64,000 bases of DNA from Sporomusaceae bacterium UBA7701 (GTDB lineage Bacteria > Bacillota > Negativicutes > Sporomusales > UBA7701), in the NCBI GenBank assembly GCA_002482545.1, contig DLGF01000016.1, positions 62,001-126,000 on the forward strand. Direction: 5' to 3'. The translations under genes were made by a program, and so were the position numbers. Position 1 is the stretch's first letter, and each line of letters opens with the position of its first letter. Positions 40,573 through 48,688 of this stretch are shown here, piece by piece. The notes beneath the pieces were generated by a model, which ran no database searches, was not told the DNA's origin, and saw only the letters and a program-made list of their open reading frames with translations.

Positions 40573-41062
40573 GATAATCCGTTGTCGTTTGATCACTCGC
40601 GTTATCTGGCTATTATATTTCATCCAGTTTTTTTGGCAATATCGTCCGGTGCTGGGGTAGTGGATTACTATATTGTCGAGTCATATGCAGGTAGCGTGCC
40701 CAAGGCGAGCTTGTACCTTATGGGGATTTTCGCCGAGATCAAGGAGCAGCGTTGCATGGGTGTCTCAGAGGTTATGAAATTTTTGTATCTGGACGTAAGC
40801 CAGCTTTTATTGCTGCCCGCTCGCTTAAACCTCATAGTTCAGGATTTGGTCGCCAGTTTCATCGGCAAAGGCGAGGCCTTTATCTTTATACCGCAAGCCG
40901 TATCCAGCGATATGTTGATCTTGATTGGCCTTGTGGATAGCTGCTGCGTTAACGGCGAGGCTGATTACTGGTATGCGGCAAGAAGAAGCTATAAAGCAGG
41001 CTGGCTAATCGAATAGTCCTCACCCTTGGCGTGGACAGCCGGGGGTTTTTCTTTGCTACAGG

Positions 41063-41308
41063 CTATAACTCAATATCTACCATCTGGCTGTCCGTGTCGT
41101 GAACTTTTTGTACCACTATTCGCCATTCATCAGCCGTTAAATAGACTTGCCCAGGGTCAAACACATAAGCCGGCACACGAAAATTAACCGCATTGCCAAA
41201 ACTGGCTACGGAAAGAACGCCAGTATAGGCCGCGACAGATATGCGATCAAAGTCAGCGATGGGAAGGGCTTGGTTGAGGAAGAAGGTTTTATTTACGCTT
41301 GCTTTCAT
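41063..41308 (-). CDS. Small element protein (81 aa), unknown
   Basis: 81 residues from ATG 41308 with AAAGGATG upstream. Sequence KTFFLNQALPIADFDRISVA, FGNAVNFRVPAYVFDPGQ and YLTADEWRIVVQKV; mixed alpha/beta with no known family. This is the intact version of the broken gene at 37797-38048. Survival of one copy may mean that it still works. Confidence 0.6.
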   Translation of the reverse strand: MKASVNKTFFLNQALPIADFDRISVAAYTGVLSVASFGNAVNFRVPAYVFDPGQVYLTADEWRIVVQKVHDTDSQMVDIEL

Positions 41309-41397
41309 AATTGGTCATCCTTTCATTGCCTTTAATGATATTATAACTCTCTGAGTCCAGGGGGAATAACCTTGGGCTATTGTTTCCAGAAAATACC

Positions 41398-41566
41398 CTA
41401 CTTACCTGGACCGATGGCCGGAAGTATGAAATTGACCGCGTGACAGGCGTGCGCCAGGCGCCAAGCCTTAAAGGTGGCGGGCTGGGGATACGGGTATACC
41501 TGCCGTATCCGCGGCAAAGAGATTTACCTCTTTTGTGATGAGGGGCGCTGGTTTATCGAGCAATAA
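41398..41566 (+). pseudogene. Frameshifted copy of the 76-aa element gene
   Basis: TWTDGRKYEIDRVTGVRQAP and SLKGGGLGIRVY are followed, after a one-base shift, by CRIRGKEIYLFCDEGRWFIE and a stop at 41564-41566. The start region is lost. Confidence 0.8.
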
Positions 41567-41638
41567 AAAACCGCCCTTAGGCGGTCTGGAGTCACGAAGG
41601 CTACTCTTTTTTTATTCTCGTTTTATCCATTGCTTCCC

Positions 41639-41920
41639 CTACCCATCCCGCTTTTTCCAGACGATTTCATAGCCGATACCTTCGGCTATTTTTTCTGCCT
41701 CAGTGTATTTTAACGTTCCCCTGCTCAGCTTCTGACTGAGATTTTGCAGACTTCGCAGATCGCCGGCATCTTGTAAATCTTCAACTTTGGCGGTTGTGGC
41801 GGTGGGCATCGCAGCCCAGTTATTGCCATAATCATCATCATTATCCTTCTCTGCTATTTTGCTGTGGCGAGGAAGATTCTTGCTCGCCCTGCTAACTCCT
41901 ACATCTTGTTGCTTACATCC
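41639..41920 (-). pseudogene. Remnant or short helical protein gene
   Basis: A minus-strand frame ends ...DLRSLQNLSQKLSRGTLKYT, EAEKIAEGIGYEIVWKKRDG, a helix-turn-helix-like tail seen in small phage proteins. The ATG that follows GGAGGG reads straight into TAA (ATGTAA), so the natural start looks broken. ATG 41809 would still give a 56-residue protein. Confidence 0.5.
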
Positions 41921-41949
41921 CTCCTTATAAGGTGTATCCCCTGCACAGA

Positions 41950-41976
41950 GCCAGGATTAAAACTCCTGGCCTTTTT
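41950..41976 (+). terminator. Rho-independent terminator
   Basis: GCCAGGA, loop, TCCTGGC, then T5. Confidence 0.75.
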
Positions 41977-42002
41977 AATTATAAAGAACGAATCCTCCAA
42001 AT

Positions 42003-42030
42003 AAAAAAGCCCCAACCTAAGCCGGGGCGC
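42003..42030 (-). terminator. Terminator of the fRMsr gene
   Basis: On the complement GCCCCGGCTTAGGTTGGGGC followed by T6, about 70 bases past the stop. Confidence 0.75.
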
Positions 42031-42097
42031 AACCTTCACTGGGGAACGGGATTGTCTAGGAGGTGGCGATGCCATCGAGACCTTCCTTTCCCCCTCT

Positions 42098-42595
42098 CTA
42101 TTGCCAATCCATACCAGCAACAAGCTTGGCGACAAATTTCTCCATGTATTTGGCTTCAAGCTCGCCGAAACGGCCAATCTCCGGACTGTCCAGATCAAGT
42201 ACCCCGTAAACTACGCCGTCCTTGATAATGGGTACAACAAGTTCGGCATTGGATGCCACGTCACAGGCAATATGCCCAGGAAACTCATGAACATTGGGCA
42301 CAAGCTGGGTCTTGCGCTCCCGCGCCGCCGCGCCGCACACTCCAGCCGACAACTTGATGCGATTGCATGCCGGCAGTCCCTGGAACGGGCCCAGCACCAG
42401 TTCGCCGTCACGCATCAGATAAAAGCCGGCCCAGTTAAGGCGGTCCATAACGACCTTGACTATTGCCGAAGCGTTAGCCAAATTGGCGATAATATCCTTT
42501 TCACTGCTGATCTGCCCCTCCAGCATCATCAGAGCATAAGCATATTTTTGTTCGGTGGTCATCTTCTCCAGCGCATTTAGTTTAAACATGGGCAT
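42098..42595 (-). CDS. msrC: Free methionine-(R)-sulfoxide reductase (GAF domain)
   Basis: 165 residues from ATG 42595 with GGGAGGAG upstream. A single GAF domain carries the fRMsr residues: Cys in GPFQGLPACNRI (about 83), Cys in SAGVCGAAA (about 93) and the catalytic Cys in FPGHIACDVASNAEL (about 117). It reduces free Met-R-sulfoxide using thioredoxin. It is an intact, GC-rich, backbone-type gene lying among element debris, so it was either captured or flanked by later insertions. Confidence 0.93.
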   Translation of the reverse strand: MPMFKLNALEKMTTEQKYAYALMMLEGQISSEKDIIANLANASAIVKVVMDRLNWAGFYLMRDGELVLGPFQGLPACNRIKLSAGVCGAAARERKTQLVPNVHEFPGHIACDVASNAELVVPIIKDGVVYGVLDLDSPEIGRFGELEAKYMEKFVAKLVAGMDWQ

Positions 42596-42766
42596 TCTCC
42601 TCCCAATCTAAATTCATTAACCCCGGACGAGTAATCTGGGGCGTAGTTGTCACTGGGGAGCAGGGCAGGTGTTGAAAGGAGGGCCCCGCGTGGGTCCCCA
42701 GTAATTAGAAGAACATGGACTATAAGAGAATAATACTACTGCTTGTCATACTGCGCAATAAAAAAA

Positions 42767-42792
42767 GCCCTAAGCGATATGCCTAGGGATTA
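42767..42792 (-). terminator. Terminator after the micro-ORF copy
   Basis: On the complement CCCTAGGC...GCTTAGGG followed by T7, immediately after the micro-ORF stop. Confidence 0.7.
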
Positions 42793-42796
42793 ACTA

Positions 42797-42865
42797 TTAG
42801 AACTTGTATTCTAGCCCGCCGCCAGATAGCTTTTTCGGATCAGGCACCCCTGCGATTGCCTTCAT
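42797..42865 (-). CDS. 22-aa micro-ORF, second copy
   Basis: From ATG 42865: MKAIAGVPDPKKLSGGGLEY plus KF and TAA. It aligns without gaps to the frame at 32792-32860; 15 or so of 22 residues are identical, with changes at codon third positions. The upstream ribosome site is weak. It directly follows the broken membrane-protein gene, so its transcription may be lost. Confidence 0.45.
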   Translation of the reverse strand: MKAIAGVPDPKKLSGGGLEYKF

Positions 42866-43005
42866 TTCCAATCCGGAGCCCGGCGCCTAACAGCCAGTCC
42901 TCGTTGGTGTACCATGCGCCGATACTGTGCCGCTTGGTCTAGTCGGTCACCGGTACTTCCGCGACCAGATTGACCTGGCTGGTCTGCTGGTCGACATATT
43001 TGATT
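42866..43005 (-). pseudogene. Broken copy of the membrane-anchored element protein
   Basis: On the complement the reading VDQQTSQVNLVAEVPVTD meets TAG, then continues TKRHSIGAWYTNEDWLLGAG. This matches the C-terminal part of the protein at 30748-31332 (QTSQVNLAVEVPVIDKTKRN). Confidence 0.72.
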
Positions 43006-43008
43006 GCA

Positions 43009-43103
43009 AGGAAGTTTTTAAATGAAAAATCTAGTGACACTTCTGGTGACACCAGCTTAGAAAGTGTCACCAAATTTTGCAAAGTAGCACCAATAAGAAC
43101 TGA
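43009..43103 (+). repeat. Element-end repeat, copy 2
   Basis: Near-duplicate of 40317-40411, including the GTGACAC hairpin and GGTGACA word. It marks the right end of the second, decayed element. Confidence 0.8.
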
Positions 43104-43623
43104 TCCCCGAAAGCGACATAGCTTAAAAAAATGGTACTGTGCCTACTTTAAGGGAGCACTCTCACGCGCCGGGGCTTTTTTTATCCTCCAGCAACTACCA
43201 GGAAAATAAGGCCCGGGACGTGAACTTTTTCGTGTTTGATGCAGTCTTATTTATATAGCCCGGTCGCCGATGGAAGGGAGTATGGCAATCAATTGCGATG
43301 TCGTATATTCCTGGCGATAGATGGTTTAGAGGATATTGGCTGTGATTGGACAAGTGGATGGTAATGGTCCTCGATAGGGCCGCCTATTTTCGGCGTTTGT
43401 CTCATAGGCTTGTGGTTTAGCGGTGATGCTATTAACGCGAAGAAGCAAAACCGGGAGCGTCCTTAGCGGAATCAGCGGTGCGCTGCTAAAGGCTCGGCAT
43501 TGATTACGGTGTCGCGTATTTATGGAGGAGTCCGCTGTCCCGCTGATGCAGTAAGCGGGTGACTATCGGCCTGATGTTCAACTGGGGTTTCCATGTCAAT
43601 AATCAAATGGCTGGTGAAACGTA

Positions 43624-44175
43624 TTGGATGAGAGTCTCATGGGGCTTGTTCATCTGGCGAGAGACGGCGACAAGGCCGCTTTTGCAAAGTTGGTCGAACA
43701 ATATCAAAACCGAATTGTTGCCGTGGCCTATGGCGTCGCCGGTAACCGGCAGGATGCGGAGGATATAGCGCAAGATACCTTTATCAAGGCTTATAAAGGG
43801 ATAAACAGCCTGCAGGAAGACGGCGTCTTTTATCGCTGGCTGGTACGAATCGCTGTAAATACCGCCATCAGTCATAAGCAATCCGGCCGTTCCGGCGAGC
43901 TCATTCCCCTGGAGAGCATCGCCGAACCGGTGGATCAGGGCGAGACGCCGGAAGCTTATCTGGAAAGGCGCGGCGAAGAGGAGCGGATTCAAGAAATGCT
44001 GGCTCCGCTGCCGTCCGATTCCCGTGCCGTGCTGGTGCTTCGCGAGATCGAAGGGCTGGGATATGAGGAGATTGCGAAGGTTCTGGAGATCCCTATAGGC
44101 ACCGTGCGGTCGCGCATCCACTACGCCCGTGACCGCCTGCGGCGGGCCATCTCCCTGAAAAATGAGGTGAAATAA
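43624..44175 (+). CDS. ECF RNA polymerase sigma factor
   Basis: About 183 residues from TTG 43624 (ATG 43639 is an alternative; neither has a strong ribosome site). Region 2 contains AYGVAGNRQDAEDIAQDTFIK, region 4 contains LPSDSRAVLVLREIEGLGYE and EIAKVLEIPIGTVRSRIHYA. It is of the SigW/RpoE-like kind. The next gene, whose ATG abuts this stop, encodes a zinc anti-sigma factor, so the activity is controlled by envelope stress at the membrane. Confidence 0.92.
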   Translation: MDESLMGLVHLARDGDKAAFAKLVEQYQNRIVAVAYGVAGNRQDAEDIAQDTFIKAYKGINSLQEDGVFYRWLVRIAVNTAISHKQSGRSGELIPLESIAEPVDQGETPEAYLERRGEEERIQEMLAPLPSDSRAVLVLREIEGLGYEEIAKVLEIPIGTVRSRIHYARDRLRRAISLKNEVK

Positions 44176-44652
44176 ATGCAATGTCCTGATTGCGTCAAGC
44201 TTTTATATGCTTATATGGACGATGAGCTGGGGCGGGAGGAGCGTCTTCTCGTCGCGTCTCACCTGAAAACCTGCGAAGCCTGTCAAAAAGAGTGGCACGA
44301 AATACAGCAAGCGCTAGCGGCCTATCGCGGCGAATTCGCCGCAATATCGGCAAGCCCCGGGTTTACCGGACGGGTCATGGCCAGCCTTCCGGAGGAGAGC
44401 CAGTCCGCTTTGGCCTTCCTGCCGGTCACGGCAATCGGATTGCTTTTGGCCGGTTCGGCCGTAATATACGCGGTGTTTTCGCCGCTCATCTATCCCATAT
44501 TGCGCCTGCTTTACCGCCTCCTGATGAGCTTGGCTCCTTTGCCGGCAATGATTCTGCCCGCTTTTCCCCTTCTTCTTTATGGAGGAATGGCAGTCCTTGC
44601 GGTTGCCTTTCTTATCCTGACCTGGACTACCCGCAAGGTAGTCCTATCATAG
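44176..44652 (+). CDS. Zinc-binding anti-sigma factor (ZAS), membrane protein
   Basis: 158 residues. CPDCVKLLYAYMDDELG and the HLKTCEACQ (H-x3-C-x2-C) motif form the ZAS domain that grips the sigma factor. Two C-terminal membrane segments follow (about 80-107 and 122-150). It starts immediately after the sigma stop, so synthesis of the two is balanced. Confidence 0.9.
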   Translation: MQCPDCVKLLYAYMDDELGREERLLVASHLKTCEACQKEWHEIQQALAAYRGEFAAISASPGFTGRVMASLPEESQSALAFLPVTAIGLLLAGSAVIYAVFSPLIYPILRLLYRLLMSLAPLPAMILPAFPLLLYGGMAVLAVAFLILTWTTRKVVLS

Positions 44653-44662
44653 GAGGATTATA

Positions 44663-45502
44663 ATGAAAATATTTAAAATTATAGCGCTGGGTTTGCTTCT
44701 GACGGGCGCAGCTGTTTCGCCGGCCTTCGCTGCTGCAATCACCGGCGGCAATGTTATTAATTTTGCCGATACGGAAGTCGCGGCCGATACGACCCTGGAT
44801 ACCGTCATCGTAGTGGGAGGAAATGCCACCATCGCCGGGAAGATAAAGGAAGACGTAGTAGTTGTGAACGGCGACGCAATTCTTGCGCCTACAGCCAATA
44901 TCCGGGAACGGGTTATTGTTCTGGGAGGCAACCTGGAAGCACAGCCGGGGGCGGCTATTGGCAAAGGCGTCTTCCATCTGGGCGGCAGCTATCCGATCGC
45001 CGCCACGCTGGCCGCTGCGGGCCTGTTTGTTTTGGTGCTGGGCTTCATAAAAATTGTGGTGACCATCGCCGTCATCGTCATTCCCATTCTTCTCGCGTGG
45101 TTATGGAAGAAAAAAAATCACGAGATGAGCGAGATTATCGCCCAAAAACCCGGGAAAACAATTGCGGCCGGGTTGTTAAGCGCTTTGGCGGCAGCCGCTC
45201 TAAGCATTTTATTGGCCTTCACGCTGATCGGCATCCCGGTCGCATTTATTCTTCTCCTGCTGACACTGACGGTAAGTATTTTAGGCTTGGGAGCGGTTAG
45301 CTGCGCTCTTGGCCGGATATTGCCCCTTAAGACAGTGCCGGGCGAAAAAGGAACATTTATGAGCACCCTGTACGGCGCTGTCTTGCTTGGGCTTGTATTT
45401 AACGTCCCGTTCATCGGGCTTATCATTCTGAAGATTTGTCTCTTATTTGCCTTGGGCGCTATAATAATCGGATTCTTTTCGAAAAAGCCTGAGCAGGAGT
45501 GA
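44663..45502 (+). CDS. Exported/membrane protein with polymer-forming (bactofilin-like) repeats
   Basis: 279 residues from ATG 44663 with AGGAGG upstream. Signal peptide (about 1-24), then a right-handed beta-helix-like series TVIVVGGNATIAGKIKEDVV, VNGDAILAPTANIRERVIVL and GGNLEAQPGAAIGKGV typical of polymer-forming cytoskeletal proteins. Four to five membrane segments follow (about 110-270). Probable target and partner of the ECF sigma system in envelope maintenance; this is inferred from the operon. Confidence 0.82.
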   Translation: MKIFKIIALGLLLTGAAVSPAFAAAITGGNVINFADTEVAADTTLDTVIVVGGNATIAGKIKEDVVVVNGDAILAPTANIRERVIVLGGNLEAQPGAAIGKGVFHLGGSYPIAATLAAAGLFVLVLGFIKIVVTIAVIVIPILLAWLWKKKNHEMSEIIAQKPGKTIAAGLLSALAAAALSILLAFTLIGIPVAFILLLLTLTVSILGLGAVSCALGRILPLKTVPGEKGTFMSTLYGAVLLGLVFNVPFIGLIILKICLLFALGAIIIGFFSKKPEQE

Positions 45503-45548
45503 AGGTAGTATGTTGGCCAAGTAGATGAAGTAAGGGGAGGAGAATGAT

Positions 45549-46154
45549 ATGGAGCAAATTTTCAACAGCATTGTTCAATATATAGATGCCTGGGGATATA
45601 TTGCCATTGTGGTCGGCATGGCTTTGGAAAGCGCGTGCATACCTGTTCCAAGTGAATTGATTTTTGGGTTCGCCGGATATCTGGTATACTTAGGAAAGCT
45701 GGATTTTACCGCCGCCGTGATTGCAGGGGTAGCCGGGGGGCTTATCGGCTCTGTAGCCGCCTATCTGCTGGGATATCAGGGAGGCCCCCCTTTTGTTGAA
45801 AAGTACGGAAAGTATATATTTCTTTCCAAGCGCCATGTGCAGATGGCGCAGCGCTGGTTTGACCGCTACGGGCTCAAGGCAACTTTTTTCAGCCGGCTGC
45901 TGCCGGTAGTGAGAACCTTCATCTCCTTGCCCGCCGGCTTCGCCAAGGTGGATTTCAGCAAATTTGTCATCTATACCGTATTGGGGTCAATTCCCTGGAC
46001 GATTGCCCTTGTTTACGCCGGAATGATACTGGGTGAGAATTGGAAGGCGATCAACGCGATTGGGCATAACGTCAGTGCGATTGTTGGCTTAGGGTTGGTC
46101 TTGGCGACCATATATTATATAAGAAGAAACAGAGCGCAGGACAGACCGGATTAG
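45549..46154 (+). CDS. DedA-family membrane protein
   Basis: 201 residues, start AGGGGAGGAG then ATG 45549. The DedA signature appears in full: ESACIPVPSELIFGFAGYL with the reentrant-loop Pro/Glu, GGLIGSVAAYLLGYQGG, and FSRLLPVVRTFISLPAGFAK with the conserved Arg pair. DedA proteins flip lipid carriers such as undecaprenyl phosphate or phosphatidylethanolamine. It is in the same direction as the sigma operon, 46 bases downstream. Confidence 0.93.
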   Translation: MEQIFNSIVQYIDAWGYIAIVVGMALESACIPVPSELIFGFAGYLVYLGKLDFTAAVIAGVAGGLIGSVAAYLLGYQGGPPFVEKYGKYIFLSKRHVQMAQRWFDRYGLKATFFSRLLPVVRTFISLPAGFAKVDFSKFVIYTVLGSIPWTIALVYAGMILGENWKAINAIGHNVSAIVGLGLVLATIYYIRRNRAQDRPD

Positions 46155-46548
46155 TTGGGGCTGTGAGAGCCTTTTCGGCCCTGCCGCGACTGAAGAAACG
46201 GGCGAATTCGGTTGCCGTATCGTGCTTACCGTCCTATCCGGGATGAAGCCTGACGTAGAGGTTATCGCTCACAAATTAAATTCAAGGCAGAGGAATGGGT
46301 GATAAAGCTACTCCCCGCTAAAAGCGGGGAGTAGCTTTATCACGGCCAGGCGGTTACGCCTCCGATTTTTCGCCGCAAATATCAATTGCATGGATTAGAA
46401 AAATATTATACGATTATCCTAGTTCGACTAACAACTGAGTTTAAATATTTGGTTGTTAGTCATGGAATCCCTTTTTATTTCACCTCCACCAGGCGCTTTT
46501 GCAGTCTAATGTTCGCTGCGTTTTCGGGGGTAGCAGAAGGAGGAGCAC
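46155..46548 (+). other. 394-base intergenic region
   Basis: It contains the very strong inverted repeat at 46299-46343 and an AT-rich stretch (46380-46470) likely to hold the promoter of the following regulator. No gene is visible. Confidence 0.6.
46299..46343. repeat. 21-bp perfect inverted repeat, 3-base loop
   Basis: GTGATAAAGCTACTCCCCGCT (first 20 bases GTGATAAAGCTACTCCCCGC) pairs perfectly with its complement at 46323-46343. It is too long and lacks a terminal T-run for a standard terminator. Confidence 0.85.
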
Positions 46549-47163
46549 ATGAAGTCCAGTCGATGTATCCATGAATCCATAGCGCTGGATTTAGCGGAGC
46601 GGATTGCCAATGGCGAGTTCGAGGCCGGGAAGAAGATTTCCGGTAGAACCCTGTTAGCCAGTCATTATGGAGTCTCGGCGGAAACGATTCGCAAAGCCAT
46701 GGCTTTATTGCGGACAGCAAACGTTGTGGCGGTTTCCCAGGGGAAAGAGATTTTGATCCTTTCGGAAGAGCAAGCCGCGGAGTTTGTTAAGCATCAGGCC
46801 TCGATGCAGTCGGCCTATTCCTTGCGTCAGGAACTTGAAATACTTTTGAAAAAGAAAAAGGATATCAACACCCGGTTTGACGATATTGTTTACCAGATAA
46901 CCCGCTACACGGACCGGTTGAGAAATTTGCAGCCCTTTAATCCTGTCGAAGTGACGGTAAAAGCAAATTCGCCAGCGATTGGGAAAACCATCAGACAACT
47001 TCGGTTTCGCCAGGTCACGGGCACAACGCTTGTTGCTATCCGGCGAGGCGTCGAAGTGATCGTTTCCCCTGACCCGGAGACGGCCTTGAGGCAAGGTGAC
47101 AGGTTGGTGGTCGTGGGGCAGTCTGACGTATTGGAAAAGGTGGATAGCTTTATAAATAAATAG
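46549..47163 (+). CDS. BusR-like GntR regulator with RCK_C (TrkA-C) domain
   Basis: 204 residues from ATG 46549 with AGGAGG upstream. N-terminal GntR winged helix (ISGRTLLASHYGVSAETIRK), a coiled-coil linker (about 85-130), and a C-terminal RCK_C domain (VTVKANSPAIGKTIRQLRF, VEVIVSPDPETALRQGDRLV). This is the architecture of BusR, which binds cyclic-di-AMP through RCK_C and represses osmolyte uptake. No transporter gene is adjacent here, so the target is elsewhere or upstream on the chromosome. Confidence 0.87.
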   Translation: MKSSRCIHESIALDLAERIANGEFEAGKKISGRTLLASHYGVSAETIRKAMALLRTANVVAVSQGKEILILSEEQAAEFVKHQASMQSAYSLRQELEILLKKKKDINTRFDDIVYQITRYTDRLRNLQPFNPVEVTVKANSPAIGKTIRQLRFRQVTGTTLVAIRRGVEVIVSPDPETALRQGDRLVVVGQSDVLEKVDSFINK

Positions 47164-47251
47164 TTTCTTTTCGGGCGCTGATTATTGTCAGCCTCTTGCG
47201 GTAAGTTGCCCTTTTTATACTAGCGCTTAAAAAAAACAGAGGTGGACCAAC

Positions 47252-47461
47252 GTGAGTGACAAGGTATCGGTTCAAGAACTGTTCCAAGCCTTACTAAAAG
47301 TATACGAAGATGAAATTATCGTTTACCAGCAACTGGCTCGCAGTATCGGAGACGCCGCTGCAGATCAGCGATGCTCTTCTGCCGGTGGGGCTATACGAAC
47401 GAAAAAAAGCAGGCAACGCCGCAAACCTGCCGCTCGAAAGAAAGATAAGGATCACCCCTAA
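47252..47461 (+). CDS. Small hypothetical protein (69 aa), maybe truncated
   Basis: GTG/ATG-type start at 47252 follows AGAGGTGG. The first 32 residues (VSVQELFQALLKVYEDEIIVYQQLARSI) form an amphipathic helix, as in FlgN-like or coiled-coil proteins, while the rest is basic and low-complexity (TKKSRQRRKPAARKKDKD). This change suggests a frameshifted tail. Confidence 0.4.
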   Translation: MSDKVSVQELFQALLKVYEDEIIVYQQLARSIGDAAADQRCSSAGGAIRTKKSRQRRKPAARKKDKDHP

Positions 47462-47561
47462 AATAGGCTTATTCTTTATTTATTGTCGGCTGGAGCAGTT
47501 GGACATCTAAGCAGCTAGCTTGCTCCGGCTACCGGAATTACCTAAAGAGGGGGCATATGGT

Positions 47562-48395
47562 TTGTTGTATAGAAAGCACTTTATATTATATTTTGCGATT
47601 TTGCTCGTTTTGTCAGCCGTTTGGGGTTACCCCGCTCTTGCTACGTATTCTGAGGTTCCTGTTTTAAATTATCATCAGGTCAATAATGAGGCCCATAATT
47701 CATTGACGCTAAGCTCTTCGGAGTTTGAGGATCAAATGGCATATCTGGCGAAGTCCGGCTACACATCCATATCACCGGAACAATTGGTTGATTATCTGCA
47801 GTATGGGAAAGAGCTTCCGCCCAATCCCATATTGATCACTTTTGATGATGGATATGAGGACAATTATAGGGTCGCGTACCCCATACTGCGGAAATATCAT
47901 TTTACGGCTACTATATTTCTGATTACGGACTTCGTGGGGAATAACGGAAGATATCTGACTTGGAAGCAAGTAAGAGAGATGCGGGACAACGGATTTGACT
48001 TTGAGTCGCACACCTTGAGCCATATTCTTTTGTCCAATGCCACGGATGAGGAGATTCGCTCGCAACTTGTCAAATCGAAAGAAGCGCTTGAATGGCGTCT
48101 CGGCCAAAAAGTCGAATATTTGGCCTATCCCGGCGGCGCATACGATCAACAAGTGGTGAAGCTGGCAAAAGAAGCGGGGTATCGCGCGGCTTTCACGATC
48201 GATTTGGGACGCGACGCGAAATATTGCAATTTGTTTTCTTTAAACCGGATTCCGATCTTTGAAGGAGGGCATACCTTCGCCCATTTCTGGCTGCGCCTGA
48301 AATTCACGCAGACAGTGAGCGTCCTCCAGAATTTTAAGGCCTTTTTGCGCAATAAGGGAGCGCAGTTTCTCGCCGATTACATCTATGTTCCGTAA
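47562..48395 (+). CDS. Polysaccharide deacetylase (NodB fold), exported
   Basis: About 277 residues from TTG 47562, chosen by GAGGGGG at 47547-47553. Signal anchor (about 3-25), then the NodB motifs: LNYHQVN, ITFDDGYEDNY (MT1, catalytic Asp and metal Asp), SHTLSHILLS (MT2, metal His pair) and YLAYPGGAYDQQ (MT3). It deacetylates a cell-wall sugar polymer outside the membrane, possibly peptidoglycan or a PgaB-like polymer. It stands upstream of the cell-wall gene cluster. Confidence 0.9.
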   Translation: MLYRKHFILYFAILLVLSAVWGYPALATYSEVPVLNYHQVNNEAHNSLTLSSSEFEDQMAYLAKSGYTSISPEQLVDYLQYGKELPPNPILITFDDGYEDNYRVAYPILRKYHFTATIFLITDFVGNNGRYLTWKQVREMRDNGFDFESHTLSHILLSNATDEEIRSQLVKSKEALEWRLGQKVEYLAYPGGAYDQQVVKLAKEAGYRAAFTIDLGRDAKYCNLFSLNRIPIFEGGHTFAHFWLRLKFTQTVSVLQNFKAFLRNKGAQFLADYIYVP

Positions 48396-48688
48396 TTATA
48401 CCGTTCGTTCTGTCCGACTGCTCCAACGGCGATGGCTAAGAAGGCGACGGGTGGCACGAGGCTATGCCGCAGATGAAGCGGATCTTAGGTGATTGCTGTA
48501 AGCTGAGGTTCCTAGCGCCTTAACTGTTAGGAAGGAGCGCCCGGTAGGATGAAGGAAAAACGACGGTTGATGTGAGCGCTTTCCTGGAGAATAGCAAAAC
48601 GAACGGAGCTGCCTGGCTGCCGGGAGTCTCCGTTATGGGCTGATATTTCGGGTGGTTACCAGACCGCACCCAGGGAGGGGGTAGGCAA
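48396..48688 (+). other. Intergenic leader before the PBP2 pseudogene
   Basis: 293 bases without a gene. It contains several GC-rich stems, such as CGGAGCTGCCTGGC...GTCTCCG around 48603-48633. It may be a long leader of the following gene. Confidence 0.4.

Larger units (their letters stand above)
40943..41566 (+). repeat. Duplicated block, copy B (outside element)
   Basis: Homologous to 37687-38248 and in the same order and orientation. Its presence beyond attR shows that a second related element once lay here in tandem. Confidence 0.8.
42596..43623 (+). other. 1-kb region with element remnants, otherwise non-coding
   Basis: On the minus strand 42797-43005 holds the micro-ORF and the broken membrane-protein gene. 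At 43009-43103 lies the second copy of the element-end repeat, and at about 43165-43190 a GCGCCGGGGC T7 stretch. From 43200 to 43620 I see no coding pattern, only unassigned GC-rich DNA before the sigma factor gene. No third att copy is recognisable. Confidence 0.6.

Noticed and set aside
40582..41016. A 144-codon open frame just after attR
   Set aside because: It lacks a ribosome site, and its last part uses the wrong frame relative to the clearly homologous DUF6809-like gene end (QEEAIKQAG). Three frames are needed to follow the homology, so it is remnant DNA.
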